The notes beneath the pieces are model-generated. The model saw only the letters and a program-made list of their open reading frames with translations. It was not told the DNA's origin and ran no database searches. DNA of 64,000 nucleotides, taken from assembly GCF_006716565.1 (NCBI RefSeq), contig NZ_VFPG01000002.1, positions 372,001-436,000 on the forward strand. The letters are read 5' to 3'. Shown in pieces: positions 26,666-35,165 of this stretch. The stretch comes from Nocardia bhagyanarayanae (GTDB lineage Bacteria > Actinomycetota > Actinomycetes > Mycobacteriales > Mycobacteriaceae). How positions within the stretch are numbered: position 1 is the stretch's first letter; each line of letters opens with the position of its first letter. Position numbers and translations under genes: made by a program.

Positions 26666-28252
26666 ATGCCCTACGTCGTCACCCAATCCTGTTGCAGCGA
26701 CGCGTCTTGCGTGTACGCCTGCCCGGTCAACTGCATCCATCCCACGCCCGACGAGCCCGACTTCCTGACGGCGGAGATGCTGTACGTCGACCCGAAGGCC
26801 TGCGTGGACTGCGGCGCGTGCGCCACGGCCTGCCCCGTCGACGCCATCACCTCGTCGAAGAAGCTGACCGAGGAGCAGAAGCCCTTCATCGAGATCAACG
26901 CCGACTTCTACCGGCAGACCCGGCCGCGCCCGCTGCTGGCCCGCCCGGTGCCCGCGGCGGAGATCCGCACCGAGCGCGCGCCGCTGCGGGTGGCGATCGT
27001 CGGTTCCGGCCCGTCGGCGATGTACGCCGCGGACGAGCTGCTGACCCAGCCGAACGTGTCCGTCACCGTGTTCGACCGGCTGCCGGTGCCCTACGGTCTG
27101 GCCCGGCACGGCGTCGCGCCGGACCATGCCAAGACCAGGCAGGTCAGCAGGCTGTTCGACGTGATCTCGGCGCAGCCCGGCTTCGGCTCGTACCTGAACG
27201 TCGAGGTCGGCTCGCACGTGACGCACGAGGAGCTGCTCGGCCACTTCCACGCGGTGATCTACGCCGTCGGCGCGTCCTCGGACCGCAAGCTCGGCATCCC
27301 CGGTGAGGGCCTGCCGGGCAACGTCTCGGCCACCGACTTCGTCGCTTGGTACAACGGTCATCCCGATCACGCCGACGCGCGGTTCGATCTGTCGCAGAAG
27401 CGCGCGGTGATCGTCGGCAACGGCAACGTCGCGCTGGACGTGGCCCGCATCCTGGCCAGTGACCCGGAGACCCTCGTCGGCACCGACATCGCGCCGCACG
27501 CGCTGCGGGCGTTGCGGGAGAGCAAGATCGAAGAGGTGGTCGTGCTCGGCCGCCGCGGTCCGGCCGAATCCGCGTTCACCGTCCCCGAGTTCGTGGGTCT
27601 GCTCGGCTCCGACGTGGACATCGCGATCGAGGGCGAGCTGCCGGAGATCACCGCGGACCTGCCGTACAAGATCGAACAGAAGCTGCGCCTGCTGCACAGC
27701 GTCGCCGATCGCCCGTTCGGCGACCGCAAGCGAATCGTGTTCCGCTACTTGGCCGCGCCCACCGCCGTGCTCGGCGATGACCAGGTGACCGGCCTGGAGA
27801 TCGGTCGCAACGAGCTCGTCAGCGGGGCCGACGGACGCACCACGGCCGTCGCCACCGGCGAGACCGAGCGGATCGAGGCCGGGCTCGTGCTCACCTCGGT
27901 CGGCTACCGCGGTGTGCCGTTGCGCGGGCTGCCCTTCGACGAGCGGGCGGGTGTGATCCCGAACGAGAACGGCCGGGTGCTCGGCGAAGCGGGTGGCGCG
28001 GTGCTGCCCGGCGCCTACGTGACCGGCTGGATCAAGCGCGGTCCCACCGGCTTCATCGGCACCAACAAGTCCTGCGCGCAGGAGACCGTCCGGCAGCTGG
28101 CCGACGACTACAACGCCGGTCGCCTGCCCGAACCCGCGCGCGGCGCCGCCGATTTCGATCGGCTGGTGCGCGGCCGCAGGCCCGAGGTCGTCGCGAGCGG
28201 CAACGTGGTCGGGCAGCCGAAGCCGTTGCGCAGGCTGCTCGCCCGGGTCTGA
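26666..28252 (+). CDS. fprB: Ferredoxin/ferredoxin-NADP reductase, FprB type
   Basis: A 528-residue fusion of an N-terminal bacterial ferredoxin (residues 1-75; CCSDASCVYACPVNC and CVDCGACATACPVD cysteine clusters for 7Fe or 2x4Fe centres) with an adrenodoxin-reductase-like FAD/NADP domain. The FAD motif is VAIVGSGPSAMYAADELL and the NADP motif AVIVGNGNVALDVARIL. This matches mycobacterial FprB. It moves electrons from NADPH to its own or another ferredoxin. The 13-base gap after the diiron oxygenase gene indicates an operon and a donor role. Cytoplasmic. Confidence 0.92.
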   Translation: MPYVVTQSCCSDASCVYACPVNCIHPTPDEPDFLTAEMLYVDPKACVDCGACATACPVDAITSSKKLTEEQKPFIEINADFYRQTRPRPLLARPVPAAEIRTERAPLRVAIVGSGPSAMYAADELLTQPNVSVTVFDRLPVPYGLARHGVAPDHAKTRQVSRLFDVISAQPGFGSYLNVEVGSHVTHEELLGHFHAVIYAVGASSDRKLGIPGEGLPGNVSATDFVAWYNGHPDHADARFDLSQKRAVIVGNGNVALDVARILASDPETLVGTDIAPHALRALRESKIEEVVVLGRRGPAESAFTVPEFVGLLGSDVDIAIEGELPEITADLPYKIEQKLRLLHSVADRPFGDRKRIVFRYLAAPTAVLGDDQVTGLEIGRNELVSGADGRTTAVATGETERIEAGLVLTSVGYRGVPLRGLPFDERAGVIPNENGRVLGEAGGAVLPGAYVTGWIKRGPTGFIGTNKSCAQETVRQLADDYNAGRLPEPARGAADFDRLVRGRRPEVVASGNVVGQPKPLRRLLARV

Positions 28253-28270
28253 AGCCAGGGCGCAGACGCT

Positions 28271-28303
28271 CGAACGCCACGACGATGATCGTCGTGGCGT
28301 TCG
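28271..28303. terminator. Perfect 15-bp stem between fprB and SDR gene
   Basis: CGAACGCCACGACGA and its exact reverse complement flank a TGA loop. It lies between two convergent genes and probably terminates transcription from both sides despite lacking a U-run. Confidence 0.75.
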
Positions 28304-28314
28304 TCGTCGTGTGC

Positions 28315-29076
28315 TCAGCGCGCGGTGAACCCGCCGTCGATCGCGAGGGCCGCGCCGGTGACGAAGCTCGCCTCGCTGCTGAGCAGATAGGCGCAGAACG
28401 AGGCGATCTCGTCCGGCGCGGCGATCCGACCGAGCGGGTGCAGCGCCGCGATGGCCGCCTCCCCTTCGGGCGTGGCGCCCATCGAATTCCGAAACGCCGG
28501 GGTGTCCACCGCGCCGGACACCAGCGCGTTCACCCGGACGCCCTGTTCGGCGGACTCCAGCGCGACGGCCTTGGTCAGCCCGACGACGCCGTGCTTGGCG
28601 GCCACGTAGGGCGCCACCGAACCCATGCCGACTACACCCAGGTTCGACGCGTTGTTCAGGATCGCGCCGCCACCCGAGGCGACGAGCGCCGGGACCTGAT
28701 GGCGCAGGCCGTAGAACACGGCCGTGAGATTGAGTTCCAGATCCGCGCGCCAGCCCGCCTCGTCGATCTCGGCCACCGGACCGAACGCCTGCACCGCCCC
28801 CGCGTTGTTGAATGCCATGTCCAGACGGCCGTATTCGCTGACGGCGACTTCGGTCAGCCTGGCGACGTCGGCCTCCACCGTGACGTCGGTCGGGACGAAC
28901 AGCGCTCGGCCGCCCGCCCCGCGGATCTCCTCGGCGACTCGTTCACCAGCGTCCTTGCCGCGCGCCCCGAGAACCACCGCGGCGCCCTCGGCGGCCAGAC
29001 GCAGCGCCACCGCCTTACCGATGCCCGAGCTCGCGCCCGTGATCACCGCGACCTGCTCCGCGAACCGTGTCGACAT
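28315..29076 (-). CDS. Short-chain dehydrogenase/reductase (classical SDR)
   Basis: The 253-residue product has the full classical SDR set: cofactor loop TGASSGIG (14-21), NNAG, catalytic Ser region, and YVAAK with catalytic Tyr and Lys, ending with the usual VTGAALAIDGGFTAR. It reduces or oxidises a carbonyl/alcohol with NAD(P); the Arg after the first strand (LGARGKDAG) favours NADPH. Substrate unknown. It is convergent with fprB and stands alone; a palindromic site about 170 bases upstream may regulate it. Confidence 0.9.
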   Translation of the reverse strand: MSTRFAEQVAVITGASSGIGKAVALRLAAEGAAVVLGARGKDAGERVAEEIRGAGGRALFVPTDVTVEADVARLTEVAVSEYGRLDMAFNNAGAVQAFGPVAEIDEAGWRADLELNLTAVFYGLRHQVPALVASGGGAILNNASNLGVVGMGSVAPYVAAKHGVVGLTKAVALESAEQGVRVNALVSGAVDTPAFRNSMGATPEGEAAIAALHPLGRIAAPDEIASFCAYLLSSEASFVTGAALAIDGGFTAR

Positions 29077-29588
29077 CTGTGCCCACTTTCCTTCTCGTTC
29101 TTGCCTTTTCGCTGTGGCGGAGGGTGCCGCCGTATTCAGTCAACCGAGGGCACGACGGCATCGCTGGCGGTAATCGGACGTGGCGTTTGATGTGTCATCT
29201 AAATGGGCGCGAGGCGCGCCTGTGTGAAATTAGTGGCGCTGGCTAAGTACTGGTTACCGACCAGTCGGTGTGTGTCGACCGATGTGCCGATCGCGCCCGG
29301 TGGCTGGTTCCGGCTACCTGCCGGTAGTGAAACGAAGTCGCTGTGCGATAGCGGGACCGTGTGCCCCGCAGACGCTCTCCGGCGTGTCGAGGGGGCTGAA
29401 CCGTTTCGGATGGTGCTGTCTACCTGGTCATTCGAATGATCATTGCCGGAACCCAAACGTTCCATATCAATTCAGCATCCGGAAAGTTCCATCAGCAGCT
29501 AACCTGTGGGGGCTGTTTGGAAGACGACCGCGGCCACACGGCTCGACTGTGTGCTGGACGTGGTCACGGTGCGTTGACGGGATAGCGA
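29077..29588. promoter_or_regulatory. 512-bp divergent region with overlapping palindromes
   Basis: This AT-richer spacer separates the SDR gene from the second Hsp70-like gene. ACTGGT-N5-ACCAGT (29249-29265) overlaps ACCGAC-CA-GTCGGT (29256-29269), a form common in TetR-type operators. No regulator gene is adjacent. An 88-codon minus frame (29199-29465) has no family features and is not called. Confidence 0.5.
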
Positions 29589-31910
29589 ATGACTACATGT
29601 CTGGGTTTCAGCATCGGTTCAGTGAACTCCATAGCGGCTTCCGTGACCGAAGGTCTGATTCGACCCACGGTGCGCACCAGGCGCACGGCACTCACGTTCG
29701 ACAACGCGGGCGGCGCCCGCATCAGTGGCATTCCCCAGTTCAGTTCGGCCATCACCGATTTCGCCGACCTGGCGCGCGACCCGGAACACTTGGTCGTCGG
29801 CGGCAGGATCTTCTCCCCGGCGAACCTCGTCGCCGCGGTGGTGACCGGACTGCTGGAGGCGGCCGAGCCGAGCGCGGGTGTGGTGGCCACCTATCCGGCC
29901 ATCTACACCGACAAGCAGCTCGCTCTACTACGCCAGGCGCTCGACCTCAACGGCGCCCGGCACGTCATGCTGATACCCGAGCCGGTCGCCGCGGCCGAAT
30001 GGCTCGAATACGAGCACGGTCCGCTGGAGACCGGCTTCGTCCTCGTCTACGACCTCGGCGGCACCAGCCTCGACGTGTCCGTCGTGCGCGTCGGACCGGA
30101 CTGGGGTAACCATCCCATCGTCGGAAAGCCGCAGCGCTCCTACGATTTCGGCGGCCGCCCGCTCGGCGGCATGATCGCACGGTACGCACGCACCGGCGTC
30201 CCCGCCGCCACACTGTCGATGACCTCCATCGTCGATGTCGACGGCCTGCGCGCCGAACACATCAGGGATTCCTTCGATGTGGTGCGCGCCTGCCTGCGCT
30301 CCACCGGCCTCAGCCTCTCCGAAATCGGACGCGTGCTGGTCGTCGGCGGCGCGTCCCGGCCCGCCGAGGTCGCCGGGACGCTGGCCGAGCTCGGCCGCCC
30401 GGTGGTGCGATCGGCCGATCCAGGCCAGGTGGTCGCCGTCGGGGCCGCGCAGTTCGCGGTGCGCACCTTCGCCCCGGCGAGCACCGGGGAACGGCCCGCC
30501 CCGCGCGTGGCCGTATTCTCCAGCGCCGCAGTGGCTTCGGCGCTCGCCATGTCGGCGGCCACCGTCTTCGGCGGCTCCGGCGACACCGGTCTGCTCCCGG
30601 TGCTGGACCGCTTCCCGGCCGCCGCGCCGGTACCCGCCGACGCGCTGCTCTACGAGCCCAACGGCGGTACCGCGTTCGATCAGGCCGTGCGGCAGGGCCT
30701 TCCGGCGCCCGCGGCGCAGTACGCGTTCTCCGGCGGCGGTTACGACCGATTCGTCTCTTCGGTCGGGCGCAGCGCGCCGCTCGGACCGTCGATCGGCGAG
30801 TCGCGCGGCGGGTCGCACAACGATTCCCGAACCTGCTGCGGCGATGGCCGATACGCGGGGACCCAGTACGCCAACCCCGCCCAGTTCATCAACCCGCTGC
30901 CCTTCACCAAGCGCGTGCCGCGGGTGAGCCTCCCGGCCTGGGAGCGGCTGAACCCCTCGCTTCCGGGCATCGGCCTGCCGTCGGAGCCGAACACCAATCC
31001 GGCCCCGAACCCCTCGGCCCCGAATCCGTCCGCTCCGAACCCGTCGGCGCCGGTGGATCCCTCGACCCCGGGCAACACTCAGCCCGGCTCGGGCACACCG
31101 TCCACGCCCGGATCGGGCGGGTCGACCACCGGGGGCGCGACGTCGCCCGGTGGGACCGATACGTCGACGGGCGGGGCCGGTTCCGATGGGTCGGGCGGAA
31201 ATTCGACGCCGGGCGGGGACACGTCGGGCGGCGCTTCGGGGGGATCGTCCGGCGGCACCGGTGGCGCGTCCGGGGGCGGCACCGGTGGGGCGTCGGACGG
31301 CGCGGGCGGTGCGTCCGGCGGTGGTGCTGACGGTAGCTCCGGTGGTGCCTCGTCGGGTGGTGCGTCCGGAGACGGTGGTTCGGATGGCGGTTCGTCCGGT
31401 GGTGCTTCGGGCGGCGGTGCTTCCGCCGGTGGAGGAGCTTCGTCCGGCGGTGATTCGTCTGGCGGTGGGGCGTCTTCCGGCGGTGGTGCGTCCTCGGGCG
31501 GTGGCGCGTCGAGTGGCGGTGCTTCCGCCGGTGGAGGAGCCTCGGGCGGCGGTGAATCGGCCGGTGGCGGAGCGTCATCGGGTGGTGGCGCATCGAGTGG
31601 CGCCTCGGGTGGCGGAGCGTCTTCCAGCGGCACATCCTCGGGCGGCGGCACATCCTCGGGCGGCGGCACATCCTCGGGCGGCGGAACCTCCGCGGGCGGC
31701 GGGGCCTCCTCGGGTGGTACGTCGTCCGGCGGTGCCTCCTCGGGCCGCTCAGGCGGAACCTCCCCCGGCGGTTCGACTTCCGGCGGCTCCGGCGGCAGCT
31801 CGAAACCCGGCGGTTCTGGTGCGGGCGGCGGCTCCAAGGTGGGCGGCGGTGCTGGCGGCGCTGGTGGTGCCGGCGGCGGAGGAGCTGCCGGTGGTGGCGC
31901 CCGGCGCTGA
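29589..31910 (+). CDS. Hsp70-like ATPase with membrane anchor and long Gly/Ser-rich tail
   Basis: A 773-residue paralogue of the 24362 gene. Residues 1-295 form the Hsp70-type nucleotide-binding fold: FSIGSVNS (7-14), PEPVAAA (130-136), YDLGGTS (154-160), VLVVGGASRPAE (249-260). A hydrophobic segment at about 307-327 suggests a membrane anchor. The tail begins with an ordered-looking Cys-containing region (RTCCGDG), continues with SAPNP repeats (about 475-488), and ends in some 280 residues of Gly/Ser/Ala repeats with few other residues. No Hsp70 substrate-binding domain exists. Topology (ATPase inside, tail outside) is inferred. The repeat tract is prone to length change. Confidence 0.8.
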   Translation: MTTCLGFSIGSVNSIAASVTEGLIRPTVRTRRTALTFDNAGGARISGIPQFSSAITDFADLARDPEHLVVGGRIFSPANLVAAVVTGLLEAAEPSAGVVATYPAIYTDKQLALLRQALDLNGARHVMLIPEPVAAAEWLEYEHGPLETGFVLVYDLGGTSLDVSVVRVGPDWGNHPIVGKPQRSYDFGGRPLGGMIARYARTGVPAATLSMTSIVDVDGLRAEHIRDSFDVVRACLRSTGLSLSEIGRVLVVGGASRPAEVAGTLAELGRPVVRSADPGQVVAVGAAQFAVRTFAPASTGERPAPRVAVFSSAAVASALAMSAATVFGGSGDTGLLPVLDRFPAAAPVPADALLYEPNGGTAFDQAVRQGLPAPAAQYAFSGGGYDRFVSSVGRSAPLGPSIGESRGGSHNDSRTCCGDGRYAGTQYANPAQFINPLPFTKRVPRVSLPAWERLNPSLPGIGLPSEPNTNPAPNPSAPNPSAPNPSAPVDPSTPGNTQPGSGTPSTPGSGGSTTGGATSPGGTDTSTGGAGSDGSGGNSTPGGDTSGGASGGSSGGTGGASGGGTGGASDGAGGASGGGADGSSGGASSGGASGDGGSDGGSSGGASGGGASAGGGASSGGDSSGGGASSGGGASSGGGASSGGASAGGGASGGGESAGGGASSGGGASSGASGGGASSSGTSSGGGTSSGGGTSSGGGTSAGGGASSGGTSSGGASSGRSGGTSPGGSTSGGSGGSSKPGGSGAGGGSKVGGGAGGAGGAGGGGAAGGGARR

Positions 31911-32065
31911 GCAGCGGGTGGTCGCCCGCATCGAGTCGATGTCCCTGTGAGGGGCCGAAATACCGGTCGGCATGGACCGACGAGCTCGTTGGCGCAGGTG
32001 GCTGTTCCGAGAGCACGGCGGCGATACGTCGGCTAGCGGTCGCGCGCTTCATCCGGCGGCAGCAA

Positions 32066-32242
32066 CCGTCCGGCGGTGGTGTGTCTTTCGGCGGCGCCTC
32101 TAGGGCCGATTCCGTCGGGTTGATCTCTCCCAGCGGCACAGGCAACGGGGCGTCTGGCGGCGGCTCCAAGGTAGGCGGGGACGCAGGCGGTGCTGGCGGT
32201 GCCGGTGGCGGAGGAGCTGGCGATGGTGGCGCGCGTCGCTGA
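32066..32242 (+). pseudogene. Broken duplicate of the Hsp70-like Gly/Ser tail
   Basis: About 160 bases after the second Hsp70-like gene, an open stretch ends GASGGGSKVGG, then GGAGGAGGGGAGDGGARR and TGA, almost the same as that gene's end (GAGGGSKVGG ... GGGARR). Similarity continues past both stops (GAGCAGC..., then a CGAAAT...CGACGAG.TCGTTGGCG block). Upstream, the frame is broken and no ATPase domain or start codon remains. It is a decayed tandem copy of the gene's 3' end; a weaker third copy may follow to about 32450. Confidence 0.72.
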
Positions 32243-32588
32243 GCAGCCGACGGCCGCCACGGCCGGCCGTCGTTGGGAGTGGTCGAAATGCCGGGCGGCG
32301 ACCCGACGAGTTCGTTGGCGCGAGTAGCAGTTCCAAGCCCGGCGGTTTCGATGATGCGGGCGGCGGGCCCAACTAGCGGCTCGAGGGTTACGGCGGTGTG
32401 GTGCGGGCCTCTTAGCAGCCGGTGGCCGCCGTGTCGAGGCATTGTCGGGGTCGTCGCCCGAAGCACTCGGGGGCGACGCCGTCCTTCTACTCGCGTGTGG
32501 CCCTGCAGGGCAACGACTATCACCGCGCTCGGCAGTGGACCGGCTCGAACCGCGAACGCGCGGTCGGCTCACACGGCACAATGGGCAG
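32243..32588. other. 346-bp region of decayed repeat copies before the HAD gene
   Basis: Sequence after 32242 again resembles DNA following the second Hsp70-like gene (for example GACGAGTTCGTTGGCGCGAG at about 32305 against the 31980 region). It then degrades into GC-rich DNA with no supported gene. The HAD gene promoter should lie near its right end. Confidence 0.45.
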
Positions 32589-33386
32589 GTGAAAGCGCTT
32601 GGGGGAGGGCCGCGGCTGATCGCGTTGGATGTGGACGGCACGCTGCTCGAGACGGGATCGCCGGTCAGTGCGCGGGTGGCCGCGGCGGTGGCGGCGGCCG
32701 TCGCGGCCGGGGCGCATGTCGTCGTGACGACCGGACGCACGCTGTTGACGACGCGTCCGGTGCTCGCCGAACTCGGGTTGGTCGAGGGGCACGCGCTGTG
32801 TTCCAACGGGGCGGTGCACATCGATGTGGCCAAGGGCGTCCCGGTGGCGGTGCAGGCGTTCGATCCGGCACCCGCGGTCGCCGCGTTGCGCGCCCTCTTC
32901 CCGGCGATGATCTTCGCGGTGGAGAAGGTCGGCGTCGGCACCTGGGCGACCGGTGACGGTCCCGGCGAATTCTCCATCGGCGAATACCTTCTCGTCGATC
33001 ACGGTGCGCTGAGCAGCGAGCCGACGCCGCGCCTCAACGGCTGGTGGCCGGACGGGACGCTGGACGAGATGCTGGCGCTGTTGCGGACCTTCCAGGTGCC
33101 CGACGCGAGTTGGGTGCACGGGGAGTTCGGCCCGTGGCTGACGGTGTCGCGCCGCGGAGTGTCCAAGGGCTGGGCATTGGAACGACTGCGCCTTTCCCTC
33201 GGCATTCCCCGCGCCGCGACGCTGGCCATCGGCGACGGCTACAACGACCGCGAAATGCTCCGCTGGGCCGGGTATTCCGTCGCCATGGCCAACGCGGCGG
33301 ACGACATCCGCGCGCTGGCCGACGAGGTGACGGGTGACGTCGCCGCCGACGGTGTCGCCACGGTGCTGGAGCGCTGGTTCCGCTGA
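32589..33386 (+). CDS. HAD-superfamily Cof-type hydrolase
   Basis: The 265-residue product is a Cof/YbiV-type phosphatase: motif I DVDGTLLE, motif II TTGRT, motif III Lys in SKGWALERL, and motif IV GDGYNDREML. These enzymes dephosphorylate sugar phosphates or cofactors such as FMN or pyridoxal phosphate; the substrate cannot be told. GTG 32589 is preceded by GGGCAGG. It converges on a VOC gene one base beyond its stop. Confidence 0.9.
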   Translation: MKALGGGPRLIALDVDGTLLETGSPVSARVAAAVAAAVAAGAHVVVTTGRTLLTTRPVLAELGLVEGHALCSNGAVHIDVAKGVPVAVQAFDPAPAVAALRALFPAMIFAVEKVGVGTWATGDGPGEFSIGEYLLVDHGALSSEPTPRLNGWWPDGTLDEMLALLRTFQVPDASWVHGEFGPWLTVSRRGVSKGWALERLRLSLGIPRAATLAIGDGYNDREMLRWAGYSVAMANAADDIRALADEVTGDVAADGVATVLERWFR

Positions 33387-33387
33387 T

Positions 33388-33801
33388 CTACACGCCGCCG
33401 GTCTTGGCGACGACCTCGCGGTAGTGCGGGTTGGACATGATCCCGATGATGTTGCCGAACGGGTCGACGACCGCGGCGGTGACGAAGCCTCCGCCGTTGC
33501 CGCGCGGGGTGATCGGGTCGTACTCCTCGGCACCGAGGTCGAGCAGCCGCTGGAAGGTGGCTTCCAGATCGTCGACGTGCCAGTTCAGGATGCCGCCGCC
33601 GCCAGGAGGGTTGTGCGCGCCCGCCGGCGCGTAGGCGCGGTTCACGATGCCCAGCTCGGCCTGATAATCGCCGATGCGGAACTCGTAGTACCCGTTCGGC
33701 ACGTGGTAGTACGGCGCGACGCCGAGGAATTCGGCGTACCAGTCCTTGGCGGCCTCGAGGTCGTCGGCGTAGTAGGTGACGGTGGCCATTCCGCGCAACA
33801 T
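33388..33801 (-). CDS. VOC family protein
   Basis: A 137-residue single-domain VOC/glyoxalase-fold protein with VTYYADDLEAAKDWYAEFLG at the N-terminus and VVDPFGNIIGIM near the end. Substrate unknown. AAGGAG seven bases upstream of ATG 33801 supports that start. It is divergent from a WYL regulator, the same arrangement as the VOC/WYL pair at 5082-6597, but sequence differences show the two pairs are not recent copies. Confidence 0.87.
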   Translation of the reverse strand: MLRGMATVTYYADDLEAAKDWYAEFLGVAPYYHVPNGYYEFRIGDYQAELGIVNRAYAPAGAHNPPGGGGILNWHVDDLEATFQRLLDLGAEEYDPITPRGNGGGFVTAAVVDPFGNIIGIMSNPHYREVVAKTGGV

Positions 33802-33863
33802 GTCGTGCTCCTTCGGTTCGTCTTCGGGGTTCTGTTCTTGCTGGTGAAACCATTCTCGCGGGC

Positions 33864-33888
33864 AAAGTGCTCACCAATTGAGCACTTT
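33864..33888. promoter_or_regulatory. Operator-like inverted repeat AAAGTGCTCA-N5-TGAGCACTTT
   Basis: Perfect 10-base arms separated by CCAAT lie between the divergent VOC and WYL genes, 20 bases before the regulator start. This is the strongest operator candidate in the window; the WYL protein is the likely ligand. Confidence 0.7.
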
Positions 33889-33907
33889 CTGCGGCAGAAT
33901 TTCCGAT

Positions 33908-34855
33908 ATGCGCGCGGATCGTCTGGTGGCCACCTTGCTGCTGATGCAGGCCCGAGGCCGGGTGACCGCCGCCGAGGTCGCCGAGGAGTTGGAGGTCTCG
34001 GTGGCGACGGCTCGGCGCGACCTCGAGGCGCTCTCGGCGGCGGGCATCCCGGTCTATCCGCAGCCGGGTCGGGGCGGCGGCTGGTCGCTGATCGGGGGTG
34101 CGCGCACGGATCTCAGCGGTCTGTCCGAACCCGAGGCGCGGGCGCTTTTCCTGCTGGCCGGCGCGTCGGCGAGCGCGAACCCGGAGGTGAAATCCGCACT
34201 GCGCAAGCTCGTTCGGGCCCTGCCGCAGACCTTCCGCGCGGGTGCGGAGGCGGCGGCCGACGCGGTGATCATCGATCCCGCGCGGTGGGGGCAGCGCGAC
34301 CGGAACCGGCCCGGCGTGGTGGATTTGTTGCAACGCGCGGTCGTTCAGCGGCGACGGGTCCGACTGGAGTACGAGCGGGCGGGCGCGCGCACCACGCGGA
34401 AGGTCGACCCGTGGGGCTTGGTCGACAAGGACGCCATCTGGTACCTGATCGCGGGCACCGAGCGCGGCAGCAGAACCTTCCGGGTGGACCGGATCGTGGA
34501 CGCTTCCGTCACCGACGAAACCTTCGAACGTCCGGCCGATTTCGACCTGTCCGGAGCATGGGAGGAGGTCGTCGGGGCGATGGAGCAGCGGCGCGCGGCC
34601 ACCGCGGCGACGGCCCTGATCGCGCCCGCACTGCTCCCCGTGCTGCGCGAGCAGCAGGGCAGGCACTGTGAAGTCGACGGTCCGGTGGCCGACGGGCGGG
34701 TCCAGGTTCGGGTCACCGCGCCGACGCCGTGGATGATCGCCCAGCAGCTGGCGGGGTGGGGTGCGGACATCGAGGTGCTAGGGCCGCCGGAGGTGTGCGA
34801 GCAACTCGCGCTGCTCGGTGCGGAACTGGTCCGGCGATACGGGACGGCGCCATAG
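33908..34855 (+). CDS. HTH/WYL-domain transcriptional regulator
   Basis: A 315-residue regulator with an N-terminal winged helix (AAEVAEELEVSVATARRDLE) and a WYL domain (VDPWGLVDKDAIWYLIAGTE, then FRVDRIVDA) with a C-terminal extension. ATG 33908 gives MRADRLVATLLL; the ten-codon upstream extension would enter the operator-like repeat. It probably represses or activates the divergent VOC gene in response to an unknown ligand. Confidence 0.88.
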   Translation: MRADRLVATLLLMQARGRVTAAEVAEELEVSVATARRDLEALSAAGIPVYPQPGRGGGWSLIGGARTDLSGLSEPEARALFLLAGASASANPEVKSALRKLVRALPQTFRAGAEAAADAVIIDPARWGQRDRNRPGVVDLLQRAVVQRRRVRLEYERAGARTTRKVDPWGLVDKDAIWYLIAGTERGSRTFRVDRIVDASVTDETFERPADFDLSGAWEEVVGAMEQRRAATAATALIAPALLPVLREQQGRHCEVDGPVADGRVQVRVTAPTPWMIAQQLAGWGADIEVLGPPEVCEQLALLGAELVRRYGTAP

Positions 34856-35165
34856 CTCGAACTCGCAGCCGCCCCAGCGCTTCTCGGCTGAACGGGCGCT
34901 ACCCGGGCCAGCCCCGAGGCGCACTTCGGTGCCGCCGACCGGCCGATCGGCGCCGGTTCGGGCATCCGCGCCGGGCGTCCGCCGAGCCGACACGGTTCGT
35001 CGCCATACAGCGTGCCGCATTCATCGGCAACTCGCCGTTGCTGTACGGTTACCAGCGCTGTACCGATCGATTGCGCGTCCCCTCGAGCACACGCCGAATT
35101 CCACACGGTGGTTGTGCGAGTTCGTTTCTGAAAGTTCCGTTTCGACGACGTTCGACTGGAGCGTA
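34856..35165. other. 310-bp intergenic region before the MspA porin gene
   Basis: No gene is seen. The right half is less GC-rich and should contain the porin promoter. No inverted repeat stands out. Confidence 0.4.

Noticed and set aside
29199..29465. 88-codon minus-strand ORF in the SDR/Hsp70 spacer
   Set aside because: No ribosome binding site, no family features, and it covers the likely promoter and operator region.
31079..31837. Long open frame on the minus strand opposite the Hsp70 tail (Pro/Glu/Ala-rich)
   Set aside because: It mirrors the GC-rich repeats of the plus-strand gene and has no domain or ribosome binding site.
31200..31900. CRISPR-like array
   Set aside because: Repeats are short, in coding frame and without regular spacers; they encode the Gly/Ser tail.
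29589..31910. PE_PGRS-type protein
   Set aside because: The tail is Gly/Ser-rich but the N-terminus is an Hsp70-type ATPase, with no PE domain.
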